From Pseudomonas arsenicoxydans (GTDB taxonomy: Bacteria > Pseudomonadota > Gammaproteobacteria > Pseudomonadales > Pseudomonadaceae): DNA of 64,000 nucleotides. Where the stretch lies: NCBI RefSeq assembly GCF_900103875.1, contig NZ_LT629705.1:2737001-2801000 (forward strand). The letters are read 5' to 3'. A program made the position numbers and the translations under genes. The notes beneath the pieces were generated by a model. It made no database searches. It was not told the DNA's origin and saw only the letters and a list, made by a program, of their open reading frames with translations. Shown piece by piece: positions 1-8,871 of the stretch. How positions within the stretch are numbered: the first letter of the stretch is position 1; the number at the start of each line of letters is the position of its first letter.

Positions 1-278
1 TACCCGGCTGGCAATACCTGGGCGGCCACCGAATAGAGCGTCGCCGGAATGCCGGAGTTGATCACCCCCAAGAGCATCACTGTCTTGAGTTTGCCTTTGA
101 AATCCCAGCTGATGCGCATCAACCCCAGAATCACCAGCAAGCCGACGGCGGCAATCGACACACGGAAAAAAGCCGTGGGGATCGAGCCAATCACCGGGGC
201 GATGATGCGCATGAACAGGAAGCTCGCACCCCAAATCGCCGCCAGTGATAGTAAACGGAAAATATCGACGGGGTTCAC
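1..278 (-). CDS. DMT/EamA-family permease, N-terminal part
   Basis: This is the first 92 or so codons of an inner-membrane drug/metabolite transporter; the rest lies beyond the left edge. The reading frame opens with GTG at 278, preceded by AAGGAG at a good distance. The protein begins VNPVDIFRLLSLAAIWGASF, the usual EamA opening in which the first helix carries a WGASF/FMR signature, and continues with a second and third hydrophobic helix. EamA proteins normally have ten helices in two repeated halves and export small metabolites, but the substrate cannot be read from this part. It is divergent from aceK, with 157 bp between the two starts. Confidence 0.8.
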   Translation of the reverse strand, partial: MNPVDIFRLLSLAAIWGASFLFMRIIAPVIGSIPTAFFRVSIAAVGLLVILGLMRISWDFKGKLKTVMLLGVINSGIPATLYSVAAQVLPAG

Positions 279-435
279 GGTGTGCTCCTTGCTGGATGGG
301 GACGAGAGTGTTGCCGAGCGCCTGATCGATGGCAACCGGAAAACGAGCAAATAATTGTGCTCGAAAATTACGCTTCTCCTGCACCCGGTTCACTGGCTAA
401 GCTCAGGGCTTCCGAATTCCCGCAGAGGTCTCACC

Positions 436-2154
436 ATGCCGCAGCAATGGCCAGCCGCCGACATCGCCCGAATGATCCTCGATGGCTTTGACGATTACCG
501 CGAGCATTTCCGGCAGATCACCGACGGCGCGCGAGCCCGCTTCGAGCAGGCCAAGTGGCAGGAGGCGCAAGTTGCCTCGGCCGCGCGGATTAATCTGTAC
601 GAAGAGAAGGTCGGCGAAACGGTCGAGCGCCTGCACATCGCTTTTGACGCCGACACGCTGGACGTCAGCTGTTGGCCGTTGGTCAAAAGCGCCTACATCA
701 CCCTGATCGACCTGCGTTTCGACGATGAACTGTCCGAAACCTGGTACAACTCGATTTTCTGCGGGCTGTTCAGCCATGACCTGATCAGCGACGGCTGCAT
801 GTTCATCCACACCACCCGGCCGAGCCTGCGCCGAGCCCGCGCCGCGCAAACCCGTACCTACAAGCCTCAGGGGCAGTTGTCCGGCATGCTCGGGAGCATT
901 TTTGCCGACTACCGGTTCAGCGAAGACTACGCCGACCTGGCCGGCGACCTGCGTCGTCTCGAAGCACAGCTGCGCGAAAACCTGCCGGACTGGGTCTGCA
1001 AGGACCCGGAACTGAGTGTCGAGTTGTTTTCCTCGGTGTTGTACCGCAATAAAGGCGCGTACCTGGTGGGGCGCATCTATACCCAGGATGAACAGTGGCC
1101 GCTGGTGATTCCGCTGCTGCACCGCGAAGGGCGCGGGATTCAGATCGATGCGCTGATCACCGATGAAGCGGACGTGTCGATCATCTTCTCGTTCACCCGC
1201 TCGTATTTCATGGTGGATGTGCCGGTGCCCGCGGAGTTCATCGGTTTTCTCAAGCGCATCCTGCCGGGCAAGCACATCGCCGAGCTGTACACCTCGATCG
1301 GTTTCTACAAACACGGCAAGTCCGAGTTCTACCGCGCGCTGATCAATCACCTGGCCAACACCGACGACCAGTTCATCATGGCGCCGGGTGTGCGCGGGAT
1401 GGTGATGAGCGTGTTTACCCTGCCGGGTTTCAACACCGTTTTCAAAATCATCAAAGACCGTTTCTCACCGTCGAAAAACGTTGACCGCGCGACGGTGATC
1501 GAAAAATACCGCCTTGTGAAGAGCGTCGACCGGGTCGGGCGCATGGCCGACACCCAGGAGTTCGCCGACTTCCGTTTCCCGTTGAGCAAATTCGATCCGG
1601 CGTGCCTGGAAGAACTGCTCGAAGTGGCGGCGTCCACCGTGTCGGTGGAAGGCGATACGGTGCTGATCCGTCACTGCTGGACCGAACGGCGGATGACACC
1701 GTTGAACCTGTATCTGGAAAACGCCAACGACGCACAGGTTCGCGAAGCCCTGGAAGATTACGGCCTGGCGATCAAGCAACTGGCGGCGGCGAACATTTTT
1801 CCGGGTGACATGCTGCTGAAGAACTTTGGTGTGACCCGTCACGGGCGCGTGGTGTTTTATGACTACGATGAGATCTGCTTCCTGACCGAGGCCAACTTCC
1901 GCCACATCCCGGAACCGCGCACGCCAGAAGACGAGATGGCGTCCGAGCCGTGGTACTCGATCGGGCCGCTGGACGTATTCCCCGAAGAGTTTCCGCCGTT
2001 TTTGTTTGCCGATGCCGGGCAGCGCAAGTTGTTCGATCAGTTGCATGGCGAGTTGTACAACGCCGATTACTGGAAGAGCCTTCAGGAAGCCATCCGCGCC
2101 GGTAAGGTCATCGACGTGTTCCCGTATCGGCGCAAGGGTCTGGATAACGAATAA
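436..2154 (+). CDS. aceK: isocitrate dehydrogenase kinase/phosphatase
   Basis: This bifunctional enzyme phosphorylates and dephosphorylates isocitrate dehydrogenase, so it sets the split of isocitrate between the TCA cycle and the glyoxylate bypass. The 572-residue length is normal for AceK. The ATP-binding segment [12 protein letters not shown] lies near residue 316, followed by FKIIKDRF with the expected lysine at about 337. The kinase-like C-lobe carries an [10 protein letters not shown] segment. The ATG at 436, after a GAGGT, is preferred over an upstream in-frame start because family proteins begin MPQQWPA. As in other pseudomonads it stands alone rather than in an aceBAK operon. A palindromic repeat follows immediately. 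Confidence 0.97.
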   Translation: MPQQWPAADIARMILDGFDDYREHFRQITDGARARFEQAKWQEAQVASAARINLYEEKVGETVERLHIAFDADTLDVSCWPLVKSAYITLIDLRFDDELSETWYNSIFCGLFSHDLISDGCMFIHTTRPSLRRARAAQTRTYKPQGQLSGMLGSIFADYRFSEDYADLAGDLRRLEAQLRENLPDWVCKDPELSVELFSSVLYRNKGAYLVGRIYTQDEQWPLVIPLLHREGRGIQIDALITDEADVSIIFSFTRSYFMVDVPVPAEFIGFLKRILPGKHIAELYTSIGFYKHGKSEFYRALINHLANTDDQFIMAPGVRGMVMSVFTLPGFNTVFKIIKDRFSPSKNVDRATVIEKYRLVKSVDRVGRMADTQEFADFRFPLSKFDPACLEELLEVAASTVSVEGDTVLIRHCWTERRMTPLNLYLENANDAQVREALEDYGLAIKQLAAANIFPGDMLLKNFGVTRHGRVVFYDYDEICFLTEANFRHIPEPRTPEDEMASEPWYSIGPLDVFPEEFPPFLFADAGQRKLFDQLHGELYNADYWKSLQEAIRAGKVIDVFPYRRKGLDNE

Positions 2155-2160
2155 CGTACT

Positions 2161-2267
2161 GATCGTTCCCACGCTCTGCGTGGGAATGCCTCCCCGGACG
2201 CTCCGCGTCCGCTTTTGGGACGCAGAGCGTCCCTTGCTGCATTCCCACGCAGAGCGTGGGAACGATC
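2161..2267. repeat. REP-like palindromic pair (GATCGTTCCCACGC type)
   Basis: Outer arms GATCGTTCCCACGCTCTGCG (2161-2180) and its complement (2248-2267) enclose smaller palindromes built on GGACGC/GCGTCC. It fills the gap between aceK and hrpA. A degenerate relative lies at 56654-56699. Confidence 0.85.
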
Positions 2268-2332
2268 ACATGGCGGCGCAAATCTGCGACAATCGACCCC
2301 CTGCGCCACTAGACGACTGAATTGCGTACCTG

Positions 2333-5300
2333 ATGACCGACGAATCGCCCTCCATCGACAAACTGCTGAAAAACCTCGATCACGCCATGCTTGCCGACCG
2401 CCACCGGCTGCGGCGGCAGTTGCTTGAGCTGCGCAAGAAACCCGACGAGGCCAAGCTGGCCCTGTGGGTGACGCGCATGCAGGCGTCCTGTGATCAGGTG
2501 TTGGCGCGGCGTGCCAGCCTGCCGGTGATTCGTTACGACGACAGTTTGCCGATCGCCGCCAAGCGCGATGAAATCAAGGAAGCGTTGCTCAAGCACCAGG
2601 TGCTGATTATCGCCGGCGAAACCGGCTCGGGCAAAACCACCCAGTTGCCGAAGATCTGCCTGGAAATCGGTCGCGGCCAGCACGGCCTGATCGGCCATAC
2701 CCAGCCGCGCCGAATCGCGGCGCGCAGCGTGGCCAGCCGCGTTGCCGAGGAATTGGCGACGCCGTTGGGCGCGCTGGTCGGTTATCAGGTGCGGTTCGAG
2801 GACCAGAGCGATTCCAACACCCTGATCAAACTGATGACCGACGGCATCCTGCTGGCGGAAACCCAGAACGACCGCTACCTCGAACGCTACGACACGATCA
2901 TCGTCGACGAAGCCCACGAACGCAGCCTGAACATCGACTTCCTGCTCGGTTACCTGAAAACCCTGCTGCCCCGTCGTCCGGACCTGAAAGTCATCATCAC
3001 CTCGGCGACCATCGATCTTGAGCGCTTCTCCAAGCATTTCGATGATGCACCCATCGTCGAAGTCTCTGGCCGCACCTTCCCGGTGGAAACCTGGTATCGC
3101 CCGCTGACGCTGGAGCAGGACGAAGAGGGCAATCGGGTCGAGGATGACTTGACCGTCGATCAGGCGATCCTCGCCACCCTCGACGAAATCGCCGCGTTCG
3201 AACGCAGCGAGCGCAAGAGCCCCGGCGATGTGCTGGTGTTCCTGCCCGGCGAGCGCGAGATTCGTGACGCGGCGGACATGCTGCGCAAGGCCCAGCTCAA
3301 GCACACCGAGATTCTGCCGTTGTACGCGCGATTGTCGCCGGCCGAGCAGCAGCGGATATTCCAGTCGCACCCGGGCCGTCGCGTGGTGTTGGCAACCAAC
3401 GTCGCGGAAACCTCGCTGACCGTGCCGGGCATCCGCTACGTGATCGACAGCGGCACCGCGCGCATCAGTCGTTACAGCTACCGCGCCAAAGTCCAGCGCC
3501 TGCCCATCGAAGCGATTTCCCAGGCCAGCGCCAACCAGCGCAAAGGCCGTTGCGGCCGGGTCGAGCCAGGTATTTGCATCCGCCTGTACGCCGAAGAAGA
3601 TTTCATTGGCCGCCCGGAATTTACCGACCCGGAAATCCTCCGTACCAACCTCGCGGCGGTGATTTTGCAGATGCTGCATCTGCGCCTCGGCGAGATCACC
3701 GACTTCCCGTTTATCGAGCCGCCGGATGGCAAAGCCATCAGCGACGGTTTCAACTTGCTGCAAGAACTCTCCGCAGTCGACCGCAACAGTCAGCTGACAC
3801 CGCTTGGTCGCCAATTGGCGCGGCTGCCGGTGGACCCGCGCATGGGCCGCATGCTGCTGGAAGCGGCGAAACTGGGCAGCTTGCAGGAAGTGCTGATCGT
3901 CGCCAGCGCCATGTCGATTCAAGACCCGCGCGAACGTCCGCCGGAACGCCAGCAAGCGGCGGATCAGGCCCACGCGCAGTGGAAAGACGTGGACTCGGAC
4001 TTCGCCGGGCTGGTCAATCTGTGGCGCGGTTTTGAAGAACAGCGCCTGGAACTGACGGCCAGCCCGTTGCGTAACTGGTGTCGCAAGAACTTCCTGAATT
4101 ACCTGCGTCTGCGCGAATGGCGCGACTCTCACCGTCAGCTGAGCCTGATCTGCCGTGACATGCAGTTGAGCATCAACAAAGAGCCGGCGGATTACCCGAA
4201 ACTGCACAAAGCCGTGCTGTCGGGCCTGCTCAGCCAGATCGGCCAGAAAGCCGATGAAGGCGATTACCTTGGCGCCCGTCAGCGGCGGTTCTGGATTCAC
4301 CCGTCCTCGGGGCTGGGCAAAAAACGCCCGCAATGGTTGATGACCGCCGAACTGGTGGAAACCACCAAGCTTTACGCGCGGATGGTTGCCAAGATCGACG
4401 CCGACTGGATCGAGCCGCTGGCCGGGCACCTGATCAAGAAAAACCATTTCGAACCGCATTGGGAAAAGAAGCGCGGCCAGGTGGTGGCGTTTGAACAGAT
4501 CACTTTGTTCGGACTGATCATAGTCGGTCGCCGCCCGGTGCATTACGGGCCGATCGATCCGGTCGTTTCCCGTGAGTTTTTCATTCGCGAAGGCCTGGTG
4601 CGCGGCGAGATTCAATCCAAGGCCAAGTGCCTGGCTGCCAATGCGCAGTTGCTCGAACAGCTCGACGAACTGGAAGCCAAGGCCCGCCGTCGCGACATTC
4701 TGGCCGACGAAGAAACTCTGTTTGCCTTCTACGATGCGCGACTGCCGGCGGAGATTCACCAGACCGCGACCTTCGACAGTTGGTACAAGGTCAACAGCCA
4801 AAAAGACCCGCAACTGCTGATCATGCGCGAAGAAGACGTGCTGGCCCGCGAGGCCAGTGAAGTCACCGCAATGCATTACCCGGACACGTTGCACATCGGC
4901 GATCTGGAGCTGGCGCTCAGTTACCACTTTGAGCCTAACCATCCACGGGACGGCGTGACCCTGCGCGTGCCGGCGCCGTTGCTGCCGATGCTACCGCCGG
5001 AACGCCTGGAATGGCTGGTGCCGGGCGTTATCGAGGCCAAGTGCATTGCCTTGGTCCGTAACCTGCCTAAAGCCCTGCGCAAGAATTTCGTGCCGGTGCC
5101 CGACTTCGTCAAAGCCGCCTTGCAGCGCATGACCTTCGCCGAAGGCTCGTTGCCTCAGGCTTTGGGCCGTGAACTGCTGCGCATGACCGGTGCACGGGTC
5201 AGCGACGAAGCCTGGGCGGAAGCCGCGCAACAGGTCGACAGCCATTTGCGCATGAACCTGGAAATCGTCGATGGTCAAGGCAAGTTCCTCGGCGAAGGAC

Positions 5301-6244
5301 GAGACCTGGCGGAACTGACTGCACGCTTTGCCGAAGCCAGTCAGGCCGCATTGGCCGTGCCGCAAACTGCGAAGAATCAACAGCCGGTCGAGCCGAAAGT
5401 CTTTGCCGCCGTTGCCGAGAAAACCCAGCAGAAGATCGCCGGGCTGTCGATGACGGTGTATCCGGCGCTGGTGGAGGAGAGCGGCACGGTCAAGGAAGGG
5501 CGTTTTTCGACCCCGGCCGAAGCCGAGTTCCAGCATCGTCGCGCGTTGCAGCGTTTGCTCATGCAACAACTGGCCGAACCGGCGAAGTTCCTGCGTGGCA
5601 AGTTGCCCGGGCTGACCGAGTTGGGCCTGATGTACCGCGAACTGGGGCGCATCGATGCGCTGGTGGAAGACATCCTGCTGGCAAGCCTCGACAACTGCAT
5701 TCTGGATGGCGAAGACCCGTTGCCTCGCGATGGCGCCGGGTTGGCGTCCCTGGCTGAGCGCAAGCGCGGCGGCTGGACCGAGCACGCCGAACGCCTGGCG
5801 AAGCTGACGCTGGAGATTTTGAAGCTCTGGCACGGTCTGCAAAAACGCTTCAAGGGCAAGATCGACCTGGCGCAAGCCGTGGCCCTGAACGACATCAAGC
5901 AGCAGCTCAGTCATCTGGTGTATCCGGGCTTCGTCCGGGAAACCCCGATGCAGTGGCTCAAGGAACTGCCGCGCTATCTGAAAGCGGTCGAGCAACGCTT
6001 CGAGAAAATCGGTGCTCAGGTGCAAAGGGACCGGGTCTGGAGCGGCGAATTGTCCGGTCTCTGGACGCAATACCAGACCCGTGCCAACAAACACGCCCAG
6101 GAAGGCAAGCGCGACCCGCAGCTGGAGCTTTACCGCTGGTGGCTGGAGGAATACCGGGTTTCGCTGTTCGCCCAGCAATTGGGGACCAAGGTGCCGATCT
6201 CCGATAAGCGCCTGAACAAGCAGTGGACCCAGGTCGAACCCTAA
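2333..6244 (+). CDS. hrpA: ATP-dependent RNA helicase HrpA
   Basis: This large DEAH-box RNA helicase of 1303 residues matches the usual HrpA length of about 1300. Motif I is GETGSGKTTQ near residue 95, motif II DEAH near 192, motif III SAT, and motif VI QRKGRCGR, followed by the helicase-associated and OB-fold regions and a long C-terminal DUF3418-type extension. In E. coli the family acts on mRNA and stalled or collided ribosomes. The ATG at 2333 follows a weak ribosome-binding region. The gene stands alone, with palindromic repeats on either side. Confidence 0.97.
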   Translation: MTDESPSIDKLLKNLDHAMLADRHRLRRQLLELRKKPDEAKLALWVTRMQASCDQVLARRASLPVIRYDDSLPIAAKRDEIKEALLKHQVLIIAGETGSGKTTQLPKICLEIGRGQHGLIGHTQPRRIAARSVASRVAEELATPLGALVGYQVRFEDQSDSNTLIKLMTDGILLAETQNDRYLERYDTIIVDEAHERSLNIDFLLGYLKTLLPRRPDLKVIITSATIDLERFSKHFDDAPIVEVSGRTFPVETWYRPLTLEQDEEGNRVEDDLTVDQAILATLDEIAAFERSERKSPGDVLVFLPGEREIRDAADMLRKAQLKHTEILPLYARLSPAEQQRIFQSHPGRRVVLATNVAETSLTVPGIRYVIDSGTARISRYSYRAKVQRLPIEAISQASANQRKGRCGRVEPGICIRLYAEEDFIGRPEFTDPEILRTNLAAVILQMLHLRLGEITDFPFIEPPDGKAISDGFNLLQELSAVDRNSQLTPLGRQLARLPVDPRMGRMLLEAAKLGSLQEVLIVASAMSIQDPRERPPERQQAADQAHAQWKDVDSDFAGLVNLWRGFEEQRLELTASPLRNWCRKNFLNYLRLREWRDSHRQLSLICRDMQLSINKEPADYPKLHKAVLSGLLSQIGQKADEGDYLGARQRRFWIHPSSGLGKKRPQWLMTAELVETTKLYARMVAKIDADWIEPLAGHLIKKNHFEPHWEKKRGQVVAFEQITLFGLIIVGRRPVHYGPIDPVVSREFFIREGLVRGEIQSKAKCLAANAQLLEQLDELEAKARRRDILADEETLFAFYDARLPAEIHQTATFDSWYKVNSQKDPQLLIMREEDVLAREASEVTAMHYPDTLHIGDLELALSYHFEPNHPRDGVTLRVPAPLLPMLPPERLEWLVPGVIEAKCIALVRNLPKALRKNFVPVPDFVKAALQRMTFAEGSLPQALGRELLRMTGARVSDEAWAEAAQQVDSHLRMNLEIVDGQGKFLGEGRDLAELTARFAEASQAALAVPQTAKNQQPVEPKVFAAVAEKTQQKIAGLSMTVYPALVEESGTVKEGRFSTPAEAEFQHRRALQRLLMQQLAEPAKFLRGKLPGLTELGLMYRELGRIDALVEDILLASLDNCILDGEDPLPRDGAGLASLAERKRGGWTEHAERLAKLTLEILKLWHGLQKRFKGKIDLAQAVALNDIKQQLSHLVYPGFVRETPMQWLKELPRYLKAVEQRFEKIGAQVQRDRVWSGELSGLWTQYQTRANKHAQEGKRDPQLELYRWWLEEYRVSLFAQQLGTKVPISDKRLNKQWTQVEP

Positions 6245-6282
6245 ACCGAAACCCTGCAATCACCGCGATCCACTGTAAGCGT

Positions 6283-6376
6283 GTAGGAGCTGTCGAGTGA
6301 AACGAGGCTGCGATCTTTTGATCTTGATTTTTTAAGATCAAAAGATCGCAGCCTCGTTTCACTCGACAGCTCCTAC
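6283..6376. repeat. long perfect palindrome (GTAGGAGCTGTCGAGTGAAA family)
   Basis: Two perfectly complementary 43-bp arms (6283-6325 and 6334-6376) surround an 8-nt loop, 38 bp after the hrpA stop. Transcribed, it would form a very stable hairpin. The same arm sequence recurs at 41166-41265 and 55698-55793, so this is a dispersed repeat family distinct from the GTGGGAGCGGGC REPs. It may also help end hrpA transcription. Confidence 0.9.
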
Positions 6377-6404
6377 AGGCCTACAGGCCTACAGGCCTGC
6401 AGGT
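6373..6404. repeat. short tandem repeat, CTACAGGC x3 plus one degenerate copy
   Basis: Three exact copies of CTACAGGC (6373-6396) are followed by CTGCAGGT. The array grows directly out of the right end of the long palindrome, sharing its last four bases. Confidence 0.85.
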
Positions 6405-6618
6405 AGCGTGTGTTTGATCCAGCAAAAGGCGCCAAACCCCAATGTTTATGGCAAACTTCGCGCCTATAAACGCCGGTCCCGCGGTTTTGAGCCATTTCAG
6501 GTTCGGGCGGTACGGAATAAAGCGATGCCAGGTGTGCTTCCCGTGACGGGAGCAGACCCTTTGTGTGTTGGTACGTCGGTGCCAATACTTTCTGCCTGAA
6601 CAGATTAGAGAAACGACC
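6405..6618. other. intergenic leader upstream of the KAS III-like gene
   Basis: No gene is visible here. The segment has a GGCGC...GCGCC dyad around 6429-6462 and the pair CAAAC/GTTTA inside it. This only loosely recalls a PsrA-type fatty-acid operator (CAAAC-N2-4-GTTTG) and is not a convincing match. The promoter of the next gene presumably lies here. Confidence 0.4.
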
Positions 6619-7740
6619 ATGCATAACGTCGTCATCAGCGGCACCGGCCTGTACACCCCGGCCAACAGCATTTCCAACGAAGAGCTGGTGCAGTCTTTCA
6701 ACGCTTACGTCGCGCAGTTCAACGCCGACAACGCCGAGGCCATCGCCCGTGGTGAAGTGGAAGCGTTGACCGAGTCCAGCGCTGCGTTCATCGAAAAAGC
6801 GTCCGGCATCAAAAGCCGCTTTGTCATGGACAAGGACGGCATCCTCGACCCGAAACGCATGGCGCCACGGCTGCCTGAGCGTTCCAACGACGAATGGTCG
6901 GTGCTCTGCCAGATGGCCATCGGCGCCGCCGAACAAGCCTTGCAGCGCGCCGGCAAGACCGCCGCGGACATCGACGGCGTGATCGTCGCGTGTTCCAACC
7001 TGCAACGGGCTTACCCGGCCATTGCCATCGAAGTTCAGGAAGCGCTGGGCATCCAGGGTTTCGGTTTCGACATGAACGTGGCGTGCTCCTCGGCGACTTT
7101 CGGCATCCAGGCGGCCGCCAACAGCGTGCAACTGGGCCAGGCCCGGGCGATCCTGATGGTCAACCCGGAAGTCTGCACCGGTCACCTGAACTTCCGCGAC
7201 CGCGACAGCCACTTCATCTTCGGCGACGCCGCCACGGCGGTGATCATCGAGCGTGCTGATCTGGCGACGTCCAAGTATCAGTTCGATGTGGTCAGCACCA
7301 AACTGCTGACCAAGTTCTCCAACAACATTCGCAATAACTTCGGTTTCCTCAACCGCGCAGCGGAAGAGGGCATCGGCACCAAGGACAAGCTGTTCGTCCA
7401 GGAAGGCCGCAAGGTGTTCCGCGACGTCTGCCCGATGGTGGCCGAGCTGATCGCTACACACCTGGAAGAAAACAAGCTCAACATCGGTGACGTGAAACGC
7501 TTCTGGTTGCACCAGGCCAACCTGAGCATGAACCACCTGATCGTCAAGAAACTGCTGGGCCGCGAAGCCACCGAAGAAGAAGCACCGGTGATTCTGGACA
7601 CCTACGCCAATACCAGCTCGGCCGGTTCGGTGATTTCGTTTCACAAGAATCAGGACGATCTGGCCGCGGGCTCCCTGGCCGTGCTCAGCTCGTTCGGTGC
7701 CGGTTACTCGATCGGCAGCGTGATTCTGCGCAAACGTTAA
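6619..7740 (+). CDS. beta-ketoacyl-ACP synthase III-like enzyme
   Basis: This 373-residue thiolase-fold condensing enzyme has the KAS III catalytic triad: Cys156 in NVACSSATFG, His298 in WLHQANLSMN and Asn331 in YANTSSAGSV. It is longer than classical FabH (about 320) because of an N-terminal insertion around residues 20-60. The start MHNVVISGTGLYTP follows GAGAAACGACC. Gene order (condensing enzyme, then ECF sigma factor) and length match P. aeruginosa PA3286-PA3285, as I recall them. PA3286 feeds octanoyl-CoA from beta-oxidation back into fatty acid synthesis. That specific role is inferred from the resemblance; the family call is firm. Confidence 0.9.
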   Translation: MHNVVISGTGLYTPANSISNEELVQSFNAYVAQFNADNAEAIARGEVEALTESSAAFIEKASGIKSRFVMDKDGILDPKRMAPRLPERSNDEWSVLCQMAIGAAEQALQRAGKTAADIDGVIVACSNLQRAYPAIAIEVQEALGIQGFGFDMNVACSSATFGIQAAANSVQLGQARAILMVNPEVCTGHLNFRDRDSHFIFGDAATAVIIERADLATSKYQFDVVSTKLLTKFSNNIRNNFGFLNRAAEEGIGTKDKLFVQEGRKVFRDVCPMVAELIATHLEENKLNIGDVKRFWLHQANLSMNHLIVKKLLGREATEEEAPVILDTYANTSSAGSVISFHKNQDDLAAGSLAVLSSFGAGYSIGSVILRKR

Positions 7741-7826
7741 GTGAGCGGTTGTCGCACTTTCCTTTGGCTCTCGAAGACTTTTCCTACATTCGAAGCCGTC
7801 AGGACGTTGTAATTTTCGGACATGAC

Positions 7827-7857
7827 AGCAGGATTTTGCCTACGGCAAGATCCTGCT
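7827..7857 (+). promoter_or_regulatory. stem-loop in the leader of the ECF sigma gene
   Basis: A 14-bp stem (7827-7840 with 7844-7857, one T-G pair) closes a 3-nt loop, 36 nt before the sigma factor start. No T-run follows, so it does not look like a simple terminator. It could be a leader structure affecting translation or stability, or a partial terminator for the upstream gene. Confidence 0.55.
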
Positions 7858-7893
7858 GGCGCATATTCGAGGTCAGGACAAGGGGATTTGCAC

Positions 7894-8505
7894 ATGGCGG
7901 CTGACGACGGGCAACTGCTGGAGCGGTTACTGGCAGGTGAGCAACTGGCTTTCAAAGAGTTGGTCAGCACTTACCAGAGCGCCATGCGCGCAGTGGCATA
8001 CGCCATTGTCGGCAACCGGCATGCCGACGAAGTGGTGCAGGATGCCTGGCTGTCGGTGGTGCGCAGCCTGAAAGGGTTCGAGGGGCGTTCCAGCCTCAAG
8101 ACCTGGTTGCTGACCATCACTGCAAACTCGGCCAAAGGTCGCTACAGACAAAATCGTCGGGAAGTCTTGCTCGATGACCTTCCATCGCCTCATGGCACCC
8201 TCGATGACGATCGCTTTTCTCCCGGAGATGGCCACTGGCTGATCGCCCCGTTCGCCTGGCATCAAGACACCCCTGAGGCGCTGTTGACCGAAAACGAGTT
8301 GCGCGAGTGCCTGGAGCACACGTTGCTAAGCTTGTCGGAACTGCAAAGCAGTGTTCTGTTACTTCGCGAGCGTCAGGGGCTGGAGCTGGAAGAGATCTGT
8401 AATCTTCTGGAAATCTCACTCTCCAATGTTCGCGTGCTGCTGCATCGGGCACGGTTGAAGGTCTTTGCGACCGTAGAACATTTTGAGGAAACCGGCGAAT
8501 GCTGA
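7894..8505 (+). CDS. ECF-family RNA polymerase sigma factor
   Basis: This 203-residue sigma-70 family protein has only regions 2 and 4. Region 2 spans about residues 20-90 (HADEVVQDAWLSVVRSL and SSLKTWLLTITANSAK). After an unusually long linker rich in D, P and G, region 4 lies at about 145-195 (LSELQSSVLLLRERQGLELE, then a helix-turn-helix ending SNVRVLLHRAR). The ATG at 7894 is preferred to an upstream in-frame one because an AGGGGA precedes it and family proteins start MAADDG. It overlaps the anti-sigma gene by 7 bp, so the two are probably translationally coupled. Confidence 0.93.
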   Translation: MAADDGQLLERLLAGEQLAFKELVSTYQSAMRAVAYAIVGNRHADEVVQDAWLSVVRSLKGFEGRSSLKTWLLTITANSAKGRYRQNRREVLLDDLPSPHGTLDDDRFSPGDGHWLIAPFAWHQDTPEALLTENELRECLEHTLLSLSELQSSVLLLRERQGLELEEICNLLEISLSNVRVLLHRARLKVFATVEHFEETGEC

Positions 8506-8735
8506 CCTGCAAGGAACAAGTAGCCCGCTCCAGCGACTATCTCGATGGCCAACTAAGTTTTCGTGAGCGACTGATGGTGCGCCATCATCTGATGTTCTGC
8601 CCCAATTGTCGGCGGTTCATTCGGCAAATGCGCTTGATGCAGGCAACGTTGCGTATTTTGCCGCAAAAGGCTGTGCCGGATATCGATGCGCTCGCCGAAC
8701 GCCTCGCTGCGGAGCGTCGCAAGGACATTCCGTAG
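8499..8735 (+). CDS. small soluble zinc-finger anti-sigma factor
   Basis: This 78-residue protein consists of little more than a ZAS-type anti-sigma domain. His30, Cys34 and Cys37 form the H-x3-C-x2-C zinc signature (HLMFCPNC), with Cys4 as a possible further ligand. No membrane segment is present, so it should act in the cytoplasm, where zinc or thiol oxidation would be a plausible release signal. It overlaps the sigma factor stop, has its own GAGGA, and is the obvious partner of that sigma factor. The partnership is inferred from gene context. Confidence 0.9.
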   Translation: MLTCKEQVARSSDYLDGQLSFRERLMVRHHLMFCPNCRRFIRQMRLMQATLRILPQKAVPDIDALAERLAAERRKDIP

Positions 8736-8825
8736 ATTGGGTGACGTTGGCGCGGGGGAAGAGAAGCAGGCCGGCGTGGATGCACCGAACGGATGATGGG
8801 GATCGATCCATCCAGGCCAGACTGT

Positions 8826-8857
8826 AAAAGCGCCTCAAGCGTCCATGACCTGAGGCG
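8826..8857 (-). terminator. terminator of the porin gene
   Basis: The inverted repeat CGCCTCA/TGAGGCG (8831-8837 and 8851-8857) is followed on the minus strand by CTTTTA, 14 bp past the porin stop. Confidence 0.65.
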
Positions 8858-8871
8858 TATGGCGGCGGTGC

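Noticed and set aside
2309..4942. An 877-codon open frame antisense to hrpA
   Set aside because: Typical GC-rich shadow frame; HrpA has all helicase motifs on the plus strand.
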